A stretch of 64,000 nt of DNA, taken from CBDFHB01 sp965250115. GTDB taxonomy: Bacteria > Acidobacteriota > Vicinamibacteria > Marinacidobacterales > SMYC01. Each line of letters opens with the position of its first letter. Positions within the stretch are counted from its first letter, which is position 1. The notes below the pieces were generated by a model. That model had not been told where the DNA came from. It saw only the letters and a program-made list of their open reading frames with translations, and did not search any database. The stretch is from contig CBDFNJ010000002.1 of the NCBI GenBank assembly GCA_965250115.1, positions 558,001-622,000 on the forward strand. Direction: 5' to 3'. A program made the position numbers and the translations under genes. Positions 52,120 to 61,301 of the stretch are shown here, piece after piece.

Positions 52120-53336
52120 TGAACCGCCCCGGGTTTCCCGGAGACTCCAACTCTTGAGAGGATGGAGTCATGACAAGACGAAGCAGGTATTCACCGGAGG
52201 TAAAAGAGCGCGCAGTGCGGATGGTTTTCGACCAGCAGGCTCAGCACGAATCTCAGTGGTCAGCGATCTCATCGATTGCGTCGAAGATTGACTGTACGCG
52301 GGAAACGCTACGCACGTGGGTGCGGCGAGCAGAGCGTGATGCTGGGAAACGAGCGGGACTGACGACGGACGAGCGTCAGCGGCTGAAGGAGCTTGAGCGA
52401 GAGAACCGTGAGCTAAAGCGGGCGAACGAGATCCTTCGCAAGGCGTCGGCGTTTTTCGCCCAGGCGGAGCTCGACCGCCGACCGAGGTGAATGTGTTGTT
52501 CGTGGACGCGAACCGTGAAAATTACGGGGTCGAGCCGATCTGCCGGATGCTTCCGATCGCCCCGTCGACCTATTACGAGCAGAAAGCGAGAGAGAAGGAC
52601 CCAAGCCGCCAGCCAGCGAGAGCGAAGCGCGACGTCCAACTCCGCGGCGAGATTCGTCGTGTACGGCAAGAGAACTTTGACGTGTATGGCGTGCGCAAGG
52701 TCTGGCGTCAGCTGTGCCGTGAGGGCCGCGACGTGGCTCGATGCACGGTGGCCCGTCTGATGCGTGAAATGGGTCTCCAGGGCGCGGTCCGTGGACGTCG
52801 ATTCAAGACGACGAAGCCGGATTCGAGCGGCGCTCGCCCGATGGACCTCGTGGAGCGCGACTTCAACGCCACACGCCCGAACGAGCTCTGGGTCTCGGAC
52901 CTGACCTACATTGCCACGTGGCGCGGCTTCGTGTATGTCGCCTTCGTCATCGACGTCTTCGCTCGACTCATCGTCGGTTGGCGAGCGACGACATCGTTGA
53001 CTGCCGGCATCGCTCTCGATGCGTTGGAGCAGGCGCTGCACGAGCGCCGACTAAACCCAGAAGATCCATTGGTGCATCACAGCGATCGCGGCGTGCAGTA
53101 CGTCTCGACCCGTTACACCGAGCGGCTCGCCGAGGCGGGTATTGAGCCGTCCGTCGGCAGCCGAGGCGACTCTTACGATAACGCTTTGGCTGAATCCATC
53201 ATCGGCCTCTACAAGACCGAGGTGATCCGTCGACGTGGGCCCTGGCGTGGTCTCGAAGACGTTGAGTTCGCCACCCTCGAGTGGGTCCATTGGTACAACA
53301 CGCAACGACTCTTGGAGCCGATCGGAAATGTCTCCC
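52120..53336 (+). mobile_element. IS3 copy 5, right end replaced by an R end
   Basis: Left end normal (TGAACCGCCCCGGGTTT, 52120). Sequence follows copy 3 until TCTCCCCCGTC, where an inverted R end begins. About 95 bp including the right inverted repeat are missing, so the element is immobile by itself. Confidence 0.92.
52170..52490 (+). CDS. IS3 transposase OrfA (copy 5)
   Basis: 106 residues, identical in sequence to copy 1 OrfA as far as compared. HTH and zipper intact. Confidence 0.93.
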   Translation: MTRRSRYSPEVKERAVRMVFDQQAQHESQWSAISSIASKIDCTRETLRTWVRRAERDAGKRAGLTTDERQRLKELERENRELKRANEILRKASAFFAQAELDRRPR

Positions 53337-53371
53337 CCGTCCTGTGCCAAAACTCGGCCCTTTTGAAATAG
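52487..53371 (+). pseudogene. IS3 transposase OrfB (copy 5), C-terminus truncated
   Basis: Native through EPIGNVSPV (about residue 285), retaining all three DDE residues. The last 20 native residues are replaced by LCQNSALLK read from the R end. Because the core is whole, the protein could still be active in trans on other IS3 copies (inference). Confidence 0.85.
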
Positions 53372-53500
53372 GCCATAAATCAGCAACTTAGTGTCTGTGT
53401 TTGCGACCGGGCCAAAGGCCGTGGGCTTTACAATCGTCTTGGGAGGTCTAAACGGTGCAATCAACGCTGGATCGACTTTTTGCGGAGCACAGGTCATCTG
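53338..53500 (-). repeat. R-type end
   Basis: Minus-strand R end starting TGTGCCAAAACTCGGCC at 53343 and continuing about 100 bp. It ends in a block (GCTGGATCGACTTTTTGCGG) that recurs inverted near 58405-58425. Confidence 0.75.
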
Positions 53501-53632
53501 CATGGTGACGGCCCGCCCAAAGGGTAGCTCTGCTCAATGGTTGTCGCGGGTCCCGCCGTCCACGCCGCATCGACTGCTCGCTTGTAACGTTGCCAGTGGA
53601 TCAAGTTTCGGCACAGGACGCCATCGCATGTA

Positions 53633-53772
53633 ATAATGATGTCGGCGTGCACACGAAGATGTTGCTGAACGTCAGGCACCGCCTGGTCAGCCCAGTCTGC
53701 ATCGCCGAAAGAACTGTGTCCCTTCGAAATCAGGCTCAAACTCTAGCACGTGAGCGGGTTACGCGGCGGCCA
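53633..53772. repeat. D-type dispersed repeat
   Basis: Third independent D-type copy (GATGTCGGCGTGCACACG, then CATCGCCGAAAGAACTG). A degenerate R terminus (TTTCGGCACAGGACG) lies just before it, near 53605-53620. No gene in 53500-53823. Confidence 0.6.
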
Positions 53773-53823
53773 CCAACACTTGATTTCAGAAGCACCCGTG
53801 TCGAAGTGGAGCGGGTTTAGCTT

Positions 53824-54435
53824 GTGAAATTCCCAAGCCATTCTCTATTACTGCCCGGTCTTCTCGTCGCGCTCTCCCAGTCTGTCGCCGGACGCGAGAA
53901 TTTTCCCGGCCGTATCGGTGGCGAAGGCCGCATCGGCCAAGCGGCACCCCCCTTCGAGCTAAAAGCGTGGTTGAACGCGGATCCGCTGGAGCCGGCCGAC
54001 TTGAAGGGAAATGTACTACTCGTCCGTTGGTGGACGGACACTTGTCCCTTTTGCTCCACGACGGCGCCCGTGCTGCGGGAGCTCAACCGCAAGTACCGAG
54101 GTCGGGGCCTCCGGGTCATCGGCATCTTTCACCCCAAGCCGCCCGGGGATAGGAGCGTCGAACGGCTGCGGCGGGCGACCGAGCGCTTCGGCTTCACCTT
54201 CCCGGTGGCCCTCGACGCGGATTGGATAGCGCTCCACCGCTGGTGGCTCGACCACGAGGTACAGGCGTGGACCTCCGTTTCCTTCCTCGTCGACAAGCAG
54301 GGTGTCGTCCGCTACGTCCACCCCGGCGGCGAGTACCATCTGGGAGAAGCTGGACTCCACTGGCGGAACCACGAAAGCTGCCATCGGGAATACCGCGAGA
54401 TAGAAGACACCATTCTCAAGCTCCTCGACAACTAA
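53824..54435 (+). CDS. Exported thioredoxin-fold redoxin (TlpA/AhpC-TSA type)
   Basis: 203 residues with a signal peptide (SHSLLLPGLLVALSQSVAGR). Redoxin domain: APPFELKAWLNADPLEPADL, the active site WWTDTCPFCSTTAPVLREL (CPFC), and RGLRVIGIFHPKPPGD. The C-terminus carries a longer loop with HPGGEYHLGEAGLHWRNHES. TlpA-like proteins reduce periplasmic disulfides. GTG start at 53824. The upstream region is D-repeat debris, so its native promoter may be altered. Confidence 0.85.
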   Translation: MKFPSHSLLLPGLLVALSQSVAGRENFPGRIGGEGRIGQAAPPFELKAWLNADPLEPADLKGNVLLVRWWTDTCPFCSTTAPVLRELNRKYRGRGLRVIGIFHPKPPGDRSVERLRRATERFGFTFPVALDADWIALHRWWLDHEVQAWTSVSFLVDKQGVVRYVHPGGEYHLGEAGLHWRNHESCHREYREIEDTILKLLDN

Positions 54436-54543
54436 TCCCCACGAGGAGCAACGCCGCCAGGGCGAAAAAGGACGAGGGATTTTACGGTAGAATTAGCGGG
54501 TTCGGGCACTCAACGCCTCGATTTTGGCTCGGGAAAGACACGG

Positions 54544-55413
54544 ATGATGAAAAAGACCGTGTTTTTGGTTTCAGCAGCAACGTGGGTCGTCACTGGTCTC
54601 GCGGCCGCCCAACCGGACTTCGACGCCGTGGAAATGACGGCGTATCCGGTCGTGGGCCAGGTGTCCTACGTCGAAGGCGCCGGCGGGAACATCGGGCTCT
54701 TCGTCGGTGAGGACGGCGTGTTCTTGATCGATGATCAATATGCTCCGTTGACTGACAAGATTGTCGCCGCAGTGCGAACCGTTTCCGACAAACCGATTCG
54801 CTTTCTCGTCAACACTCACATGCATCCGGATCACACCGGCGGCAATGAGAATTTTGGAAAAATGGGAACGCACATATTCGGTCACGACAACGTCCGGGCG
54901 CAGATGGCCAAGGCCGGTTACGACCAAGACCCGCCGCTCGCTACTTACGGCGACGACATGTCGTTCCATATCAACGGCGAGACCGTGTACGTGTTCAAGA
55001 CACCGGACGCGCACACGAACAACGATTCCTACATCGTGTTCAAGGACTCGAACGCCGTCCATACCGGCGATATCTACCGAACGACGAGCTACCGCTACAT
55101 CGACACTGCCAACGGCGGCACGTTTCTCGGTACGATCAAAGCGCTCGACCTTCTCGTCGAGGTTTCGAACGCCGACACCAAGATCATCCCGGGCCACGGT
55201 GTGACGTCCAACGTCGAAGAAGTAAGAGCGTGGCGCAACATGCTCTTGGTCATCCGGGATCGGGTTCAGTCGGCCATCGCCGACGGCAAGACGCTGGAAC
55301 AGATACAAGCTGCAGGGCTGACGAAAGAATACGACGAGCGCTGGGATAGCGGCCGGCGTATCAGCGGCGCAGCTGCCATGCTCGAATCCGCGTACAAAGA
55401 TCTCGCACCGTGA
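54544..55413 (+). CDS. Exported metallo-beta-lactamase-fold hydrolase
   Basis: 289 residues with a signal peptide (KKTVFLVSAATWVVTGLAAA). The metal motif THMHPDHTGG (about 92-101), GNENFGKMG, a downstream HTNNDS, HTGDIY (about 178) and PGHG (about 219) give a full set of MBL-fold zinc ligands. Related exported MBL proteins are of unknown substrate; true lactamase activity cannot be assumed. Overlaps the next gene by four bases. Confidence 0.88.
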   Translation: MMKKTVFLVSAATWVVTGLAAAQPDFDAVEMTAYPVVGQVSYVEGAGGNIGLFVGEDGVFLIDDQYAPLTDKIVAAVRTVSDKPIRFLVNTHMHPDHTGGNENFGKMGTHIFGHDNVRAQMAKAGYDQDPPLATYGDDMSFHINGETVYVFKTPDAHTNNDSYIVFKDSNAVHTGDIYRTTSYRYIDTANGGTFLGTIKALDLLVEVSNADTKIIPGHGVTSNVEEVRAWRNMLLVIRDRVQSAIADGKTLEQIQAAGLTKEYDERWDSGRRISGAAAMLESAYKDLAP

Positions 55414-55898
55414 GCTTGATAGCGGCTGTACTCATTGCTTCCGGTTTGGGTTTTGACGCCCCAGCGGAGTGGGTGTCGAAGCCGTTGTCTTCTTCGATGC
55501 GCGTCGCCGTTTGGGAGCTCACCGGCGACGACGCTCCTGCCGAAGTCGTGATCTTCTATTTCGGTGAGGGATCTGGAGGCGGTGTCGAAGCCAACCTCGC
55601 ACGTTGGTTCGGCCAGTTCGAGCAACCGGACGGCTCGAGCACGCGCGACAGAGCGACCATCACCGAGCGCACCGTGAACGGACTCGAGCTCACCGTCGCA
55701 GACATGCGCGGGACGTTCCTCGCTCCGGTAAGGCCCGGAGCGCCACAGCGCAACAACCGTCCTGGATACCGGATGATCGGCGCCGTTGCCGAAGGAGGCA
55801 CGGGCCCGTGGTACATCCGCGTGCTCGGCCCCGAAGCGACGATGGCGAAATGGGAAGCGAGCGTCGAGGATTTTCTCTCCTCGCTCCGCCTCGAATAG
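55410..55898 (+). CDS. Small exported protein of unknown function
   Basis: 162 residues from GTG 55410, overlapping the MBL stop (GTGA) and so probably coupled. The N-terminus (MSLIAAVLIASGLGFDAP) is a short signal. The body has PAEWVSKPLSSSMRVAVWEL, VVIFYFGEGSGGGVEANLAR and GPWYIRVLGPEATMAKWEAS, a pattern seen in many exported proteins of related phyla without known function. Confidence 0.7.
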   Translation: MSLIAAVLIASGLGFDAPAEWVSKPLSSSMRVAVWELTGDDAPAEVVIFYFGEGSGGGVEANLARWFGQFEQPDGSSTRDRATITERTVNGLELTVADMRGTFLAPVRPGAPQRNNRPGYRMIGAVAEGGTGPWYIRVLGPEATMAKWEASVEDFLSSLRLE

Positions 55899-56141
55899 AC
55901 GCTAAGGCGGAACGAGGCGCTCGAGCTCATTATCTTGGGGGGCAGTCAGCTAGTTTTTCGTCAACATCGCCTGGACATACCTGTGCTGTGATCCGCAAAA
56001 GAGAAGATCGCGTATTGACGGGCAGACAGCTATGGGAGTTGAGGTCCTGCGAACTCGTCTTCGCCTCGGTGGAGGTTCTGCACTCTGTCGCTGCCGGGCC
56101 ACCGACGCAATAACGTGCTTGAGAAAGAACGCTTTGTTCCC

Positions 56142-56184
56142 CGTCCTGTGCCAAAACTCGGCCCTTTTGAAATAGACCGTAAAG
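56142..56184 (-). repeat. R-type end
   Basis: TGTGCCAAAACTCGGCC starts at 56147 with CCCCGTCC before it. Only about 40 bp survive. Bases 55899-56141 hold no identified feature. Confidence 0.75.
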
Positions 56185-56363
56185 ATCGCGAAGCTTGCCC
56201 CAATCGTCGAGGGCAAGCTGGACGTGACGAAGATCGAGGCCATCGACTTGATAATCTGGCGCGGGAGTTTCGGACACAACGGATTATCTTTGAAACCGCG
56301 CGGGAACGTTTACGACCAAATGCAGGAGAGCTGGCGTCGGCAGGCAGAAAGTAGCCGCCCGCG

Positions 56364-56711
56364 TCATTCCGGAAGGCCGCGTCGTACTCGGTAGCGGCTG
56401 ACACCGGGGCGCGTTCGCGAGTCCGCGCGGGCTCGGTCCAGCACCTGGCCCCAGTCCTGCTTCCGCTGCGGTCGATCGTCCACCGTGTGGTCCTCCATCC
56501 CCTGGCGGTCCGCCGACGCATCCCATGCCGCTACCCGGGCACGCCAAGCCCCACGATTCGCCCAGCCCTTCCAAGTGTTCAGGCTAGGTGAAAGCTCCGC
56601 AGCCGCCGCCGCCGCCGCCCGCAACGTACGGTTCGGGCCCATACTACGATAGACGATGAACGCCGCCCACGCCTTCGCACTCTCACCATCTTGTTGATCC
56701 CACATATCCAT
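56364..56711 (-). CDS. Phage packaging-type protein, probably truncated
   Basis: 115 residues. The opening MDMWDQQDGESAKAWAAFIV then YRSMGPNRTLRAAAAAAAEL matches a common phage N-terminal pattern (W.R..GES..A..AF..YRD.GP.RSLR.AA) found in small terminase-type proteins. WANRGAWRARVAAWD also fits. After about residue 75 the sequence stops looking like the family, so a frameshift or truncation is likely. Confidence 0.55.
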   Translation of the reverse strand: MDMWDQQDGESAKAWAAFIVYRSMGPNRTLRAAAAAAAELSPSLNTWKGWANRGAWRARVAAWDASADRQGMEDHTVDDRPQRKQDWGQVLDRARADSRTRPGVSRYRVRRGLPE

Positions 56712-57258
56712 GTGGCGAGTATAAGCGCACGCGTCGCGAGCGAGAAGTTAACTTCAGAGTGATTTCATGCCTAGCGTTATCGTGTTCGGCTGGGTTGAAG
56801 TCTTCGCCCATGTGGCAACCCGTAACGATTGGCTGCCTTACCATGCACCGATGGTAACGATGCTCCCCGATGGGAGAGAGGACTGGCGCTTAGCGCATAT
56901 TACAGCCGATGTCTTTCGGGAGCCTGACCCGGTGCTCCTCTGGCGCCCCGTCGCGTCTTACCCGTCTGGTCAAAATACTCGAACGCCCAGCGAGTCAGCA
57001 GTTTGCACCTTTCCAAGGGCCGTTTGAATCCGCCATCAAGGCAAGGAGAATCTCCTGCTGTTCCCAGCCAGCGCCTACGGAGCACCGCGCCAGCCCTCGA
57101 CCCTACCGGGGTTGCTCTGTTTCTACCATCGGGAAGCCGCATGAGTATTTTGACCTCACGCCATCGAATCCTCGCTTCGCGCAGATCCGGTCATCGACCC
57201 TCCACAGGCCGACGTCGAGCTCGACGTACTATTTGCACCATACGGGCACGGGGTCGCA
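56712..57258. repeat. Mosaic of E-type and other dispersed repeats
   Basis: A short plus frame at 56767-56955 (WVEVFAHVATRNDWLPYHAP) could be a phage scrap but is cut by an E-type repeat (about 56945-57025, inverse of 11580-11665). A ~70-bp block at 57038-57110 recurs at 37776-37845, and 57170-57245 recurs at 24485-24565. No intact gene. Confidence 0.55.
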
Positions 57259-58086
57259 TCACCGTGCCCGTCTCAGCCCCGTTTGTGTGAAATCGCTGCC
57301 GTCCAGGTCTGTTTGGAACTGAAAATCGGTCTGGGTCAGCACCGTGCTTTTCCCGGTCAAATGATTCACCATCGTCATCTTGCTGGCCCGCCAGTAACGA
57401 TCCAGGTACTGCGCGTAGTTGTCCAGGGTGAGCGTTTTCAGATGGGCGTCCTTGCGGTCGTAGTACTCAACTTTCCGGATGCGACGCTCGTCCTGGTCGC
57501 GCCAGACCAGCTGACGGCGATAGCTCGACTTCTTGTCCACGGGGAAGCGCTCAGTGACCGTGCATGTTGAATCGCCGCACGGCTCGTCGCCCAGGTACCG
57601 GTAGGTGAATTTCTCCACTTCCTGGGCGGTCATGTCATCATACGCAAACTCGCTGCCCATGAAGGAGCCGGACCGGTTCGCCGAGCTGATGCGCTTGACG
57701 CGTTTCAGCGCGGGGAGATAGAGCCATTGATCGTCAGCGTCCTCCCGGTGGGCGTGAATGAGGAACGCCGTTCCTTGGACATCGCGTGACTCATCGAACA
57801 CGAACAGGCTCTTGTCCCCGTCGTCGGACACCTCGAGAACCTGGACCCGGAGCTGACGTCGGCTCTCCTGCCCCTGCTTGTTGCGCAGCACCATGACCTG
57901 CTGGGCCGTAAAGTTGACGAACCCTTCCTCGCGCGCCTGGGCATCCTGCGCGATCTTCAGCCCGGCTTCCTCGGGCGTGTCGTTTGCCGCGTGAGTGGGC
58001 ACCGGTGCGCCCAGCCCCGTCACAATGGCCAGCGACAGCGCGCATAACAGTAACAGCAGTCGTGCGGGAAGGCGTGCAGGCATCAT
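57259..58086 (-). CDS. Outer-membrane lipoprotein-sorting protein (LolA-like), exported
   Basis: 275 residues from ATG 58086, with GGAGG just upstream. Signal peptide (RLPARLLLLLCALSLAIVTG). Conserved features of this LolA-like family: VNFTAQQVMVLRNKQGQESR, DDQWLYLPALKRVKRISSAN then RSGSFMGSEFAYDDM, and DRYWRASKMTMVNHLTGKST near the end. Such proteins usually pair with an RND/MMPL-type transporter, absent here. Periplasmic; probably handles lipid or lipoprotein cargo. Confidence 0.9.
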   Translation of the reverse strand: MMPARLPARLLLLLCALSLAIVTGLGAPVPTHAANDTPEEAGLKIAQDAQAREEGFVNFTAQQVMVLRNKQGQESRRQLRVQVLEVSDDGDKSLFVFDESRDVQGTAFLIHAHREDADDQWLYLPALKRVKRISSANRSGSFMGSEFAYDDMTAQEVEKFTYRYLGDEPCGDSTCTVTERFPVDKKSSYRRQLVWRDQDERRIRKVEYYDRKDAHLKTLTLDNYAQYLDRYWRASKMTMVNHLTGKSTVLTQTDFQFQTDLDGSDFTQTGLRRAR

Positions 58087-58160
58087 GAACCTCCCTGGTC
58101 GATGGCAATCAGCGAAGTCGATATCACAGACACACAATACCCCGAGTCTCGCCATAGAGA

Positions 58161-58430
58161 ATGCCCGCCAAGCGGACCGATGTCAAGAATCGAGCCGTGG
58201 GCCGGCACGTGCTGTGCAGGTCGCGGGCATCAATGAAGCCACGTTCTACGCCTGGATCGCGCGTGGGGAGAAGGCAAAGAGCGGCCTATTTCGTGAATTT
58301 CATGAGTCTCTCAAGTGGGCCGAGCGGACTTCGAATTGGCCAACCTCGAACTCATCCAGCGGAACTCCACCGAGGAGACGAAGATCGTCTGGCAGACCCG
58401 TGCTCCGCAAAAAGTCGATCCAGCGTCGAT
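58161..58430 (+). pseudogene. Terminase-small-subunit-like relic
   Basis: Frames with shifts give VAGINEATFYAWIARGEKAK, then GLFREFHESLKWAER, then FELANLELIQRNSTEETKIV. This is the same protein type as 29212-29790 (AQMAGISEKTLYNWIECGEK). At least one frameshift breaks it. It is the fourth relic of this gene in the window. Confidence 0.65.
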
Positions 58431-58465
58431 TGCGCGGTTTAGATCTGCCGTGAGAGGGGAATACG

Positions 58466-58526
58466 CAGACACTAAGCTGTTGATTTATGGTCTATTTCAA
58501 AAGGGCCGAGTTTTGGCACAGGACGG
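58466..58526 (+). repeat. R-type end
   Basis: Closes TTTTGGCACA at 58520 followed by GGACGGGG. It lies between the terminase relic and the amidohydrolase pair. Confidence 0.8.
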
Positions 58527-58605
58527 GGTGGCCGTCAGGCCGTGGAAAACTTGACAGTACCCATCGGCCCTGAGTTCGGCATCGGAAGGTGCTTCCGCAC
58601 CTACG

Positions 58606-59829
58606 CTACCTCACAACCTCGCTCACCACCTTCCCCTCGATCACCGTTCCCACACAATGGCTCGTGTACTCGAAGGGGTCCCCGTCGTAGAGTGCAACGT
58701 CACCGTCTTTTCCCGCTTCCAGTGAGCCCACGCGGTCGTCGATCCCCAAGAGGCGAGCGGCATCAATGGTGATGGTGGCGAACGCCTCCTCAAAGGAGAG
58801 CCCGTTGGCTGCCGCCACCGCTGCCTCGAAGAGGACTACGCGCGTCTTTGGCACGTATGACTCGTATCCACTCTGGAGGGCAAAGAGGATGTTCGCGGCC
58901 TTCAAACGCGACGCCGCTTCCATGGTGAGGTTCTCGGTCTCGCCACCGGCACGATACATCGTGGGGTGCAGGATGACCGGGTAGCCGGATGCTCGGATCT
59001 GCTCGCTGACCAAGTAGCTTTCCGCGGCACCGTCCAAGACCAGCCGGAGGTCGAACTCCTTGGCAAGGCGGATGGCGGTCAAGATATCTTGAGACCGGTG
59101 CGCGGTGACGAGAATGGGGAGCTCGCGGCGTAACATCTTGGCGAAGACTTCGAGCCTCAGGTCGCGGTCAGGCTTGTTCTCGTCGTCACTCGCCTGCTTG
59201 TCGAGATAGCCTTGCGCCTTGACGAGTTCGGTTCGCAACATGGCGACCATCTTAGCGCGCGTACCCGGTGCCTTTTGGTCCTCCGCCCGGGCGCTGTCAC
59301 CGAGCGTCGCGGCCACCATGGCGTCGGGAACCAGAACGGCTTCTTCGACGTTCGCGCCTCTGGTCTTTACGATCATCGTCCGGCCCGAGATTAGGGCTCC
59401 TGGAGCATGGCCAGTATGGATGGTGGTGATCCCGAACTCCCGAAGCCACTCCACTAATCGCTCGCGCGCGTCGTAGGCGTCCATCGCCCGAAGCTCAGGC
59501 TGCATCGGTGCGGAAGGCTCGAGCTGCTCCTGGTCGTGCGGTTGATTGAGATAGCCGGCTATACCTACCACGGTGTGAGCATCGATGAGACCAGGGGTCA
59601 CGACCTTCGCGGTAAGCACGCGAAAGCCATCGGGGATGCTGACCGAAGACGCGGGGCCCACGCGGTCGATCTTGCCCTCACGAATAAGCACCACGCCGTC
59701 TTTGATCGGAGCGCCGGCCATGGTATGAACCGTCTCCCCACGGACGGCGACTTGCGCCACTAGAACCGAGGGGACAAAGAAGACGACTGACAGGATGGAA
59801 ACCAAAACAACGCTCTTTCGTCGCATCAT
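58606..59829 (-). CDS. Exported amidohydrolase-fold protein with altered metal motif
   Basis: 407 residues with a signal (RRKSVVLVSILSVVFFVPSV). Amidohydrolase scaffold: N-terminal beta sandwich (MAGAPIKDGVVLIREGKIDR), TPGLIDAHTVVGIAGY where the usual HxH reads HTV, LVTAHRSQDILTAIRLAKEF, and the C-terminal ARLLGIDDRVGSLEAGKDGD. With the second metal His missing, catalysis is doubtful or different. The start codon overlaps the stop of the partner amidohydrolase (ATGATGA), so they form a coupled pair. Confidence 0.85.
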   Translation of the reverse strand: MMRRKSVVLVSILSVVFFVPSVLVAQVAVRGETVHTMAGAPIKDGVVLIREGKIDRVGPASSVSIPDGFRVLTAKVVTPGLIDAHTVVGIAGYLNQPHDQEQLEPSAPMQPELRAMDAYDARERLVEWLREFGITTIHTGHAPGALISGRTMIVKTRGANVEEAVLVPDAMVAATLGDSARAEDQKAPGTRAKMVAMLRTELVKAQGYLDKQASDDENKPDRDLRLEVFAKMLRRELPILVTAHRSQDILTAIRLAKEFDLRLVLDGAAESYLVSEQIRASGYPVILHPTMYRAGGETENLTMEAASRLKAANILFALQSGYESYVPKTRVVLFEAAVAAANGLSFEEAFATITIDAARLLGIDDRVGSLEAGKDGDVALYDGDPFEYTSHCVGTVIEGKVVSEVVR

Positions 59830-61145
59830 CGTCCCTCGTCCAAGAGCTCTTGGAAGACCAGAGGTTGATCGTGACCCGCACCGTATCCGCCCACCGCGTA
59901 CAAGCGATCCTGTGGAGTACTGCGATCGAAGACCATCTCGCCTTCCACCCATGTTTGAAGGACCTTGGTGTAAACGCTCAATGGATCTCCGGAAAGAACG
60001 ACAAAATCGGCGTCCTTGCCGCGCTCGAGAGAGCCGATGCGATCCTCAAGCTCCAACATCCGTGCGCCCGCCATGGTCAGTCCATAGATCGCGCCGGCGC
60101 GACTCATTCCCGCGCGCACCGCAAGTGCTGCCGAACGTAGGAAGAGCCGCGAATCGGTGATGCTGTCATCGGTGTGAAAACCAACCACGGCACCTGCTTT
60201 CTCTAGCGCTGCGCCGTTACCCTGCGAGAATTGTCCGTCCTTGGCCTCGATCTTTCCGCCAGGACTGTCGATGGTAATGATCGATACCGGCGCTCCGGCA
60301 GCAGCGATCTCTTCCGTGACCTTATGGGCGTCGCTCGCGTGTTGGAGCACGACGCGAAACCCGAACTCTTCCGCGAGTCTAAGGACGGTCAAAATGTCGT
60401 CGTAACGATGCGTGTGGTGGTGTACTATCCGCTTTCCTTCGAGAATTTCGACAAGAGCCTCCATCCGAAGGTCGCGAGGCGGCATCTTTTCCGGGTCACC
60501 GTCGGCGCGACGAATTTTTTCACGGTACTCCTGTGCCTTGACGTACTGCTCTCTTACCAACGCCGCCGACTTGGCTCTGGTGCCCGGAAACGGAGGGTCC
60601 CTTCGCGAGTTCGTGCCGTTCGCCATCTTCATTCCCGACGCGATGCTCCCGTCCTCTCTGCGCACCAAGAAGTCGTCGATGATGCGCCCCTCCCGAAGTT
60701 TGAGGTAGAGAGTTTGTCCGCTCATCAAATGCCCGGAGCCCGGCATGATATTGGCAGTGGTGATGCCGCCCGCCTGCGCCTTTTGCACCCTCGCGTCGCG
60801 CATATTGAGTGAGTCCAGCACGCGCGTGTCCGGTTGGATCGGCGCGCTGCGGTCCGCTCCCCGTGGTCCGGCAATATGGCTATGGGTATCGACCAGACCC
60901 GGCATAATGACCAAGCCCGCGACGTCGTGCCGCTCCGCGTCCGACGGGATATCGACTGAATCGAGGGGACCGACGGCAACGATCTTGCCTTGATGAATGA
61001 CCAGGACGCCGCTCTCGATGTCGACACTTCCGTCCGGGCTTACCGGAATGATCCGGGCGCCGACGAACGCCAGGAGAGTCTCCTGGGTGAGCGCCGGTTT
61101 TGCGAGTGCGACAAGAAAGAACAAGATTGCGATGCGCTTGAACAA
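59826..61145 (-). CDS. Exported amidohydrolase (HxH motif intact)
   Basis: 439 residues. Start is TTG 61145, supported by GAGGAGGT eight bases upstream. Signal peptide MFKRIAILFFLVALAKPALT. Metal-binding VIMPGLVDTHSHIAGP (HxH), IVHHHTHRYDDILTVLRLAE (later His), and GFHTDDSITDSRLFLRSAAL (Asp), with the conserved ARMLELEDRIGSLERGKDAD C-terminus. Related exported enzymes act on cyclic amides or dipeptides; substrate unknown. First gene of the tandem with its HxH-less paralog, which may be a structural partner. Confidence 0.88.
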   Translation of the reverse strand: MFKRIAILFFLVALAKPALTQETLLAFVGARIIPVSPDGSVDIESGVLVIHQGKIVAVGPLDSVDIPSDAERHDVAGLVIMPGLVDTHSHIAGPRGADRSAPIQPDTRVLDSLNMRDARVQKAQAGGITTANIMPGSGHLMSGQTLYLKLREGRIIDDFLVRREDGSIASGMKMANGTNSRRDPPFPGTRAKSAALVREQYVKAQEYREKIRRADGDPEKMPPRDLRMEALVEILEGKRIVHHHTHRYDDILTVLRLAEEFGFRVVLQHASDAHKVTEEIAAAGAPVSIITIDSPGGKIEAKDGQFSQGNGAALEKAGAVVGFHTDDSITDSRLFLRSAALAVRAGMSRAGAIYGLTMAGARMLELEDRIGSLERGKDADFVVLSGDPLSVYTKVLQTWVEGEMVFDRSTPQDRLYAVGGYGAGHDQPLVFQELLDEGR

Positions 61146-61301
61146 ATCCTACCTCCTCACGTCAGGTCTAGTGACAGAACCTCATCAGGAGATTCTATTC
61201 GAGTCCCTCATGTTCGGTCCACATGATGGTAACTTTGAGCTACGCGCAAAAGTCGGGGTTCAGTGCCGCGCCTCCCATGAACTCGCTCAGCGCGGTCTCC
61301 T

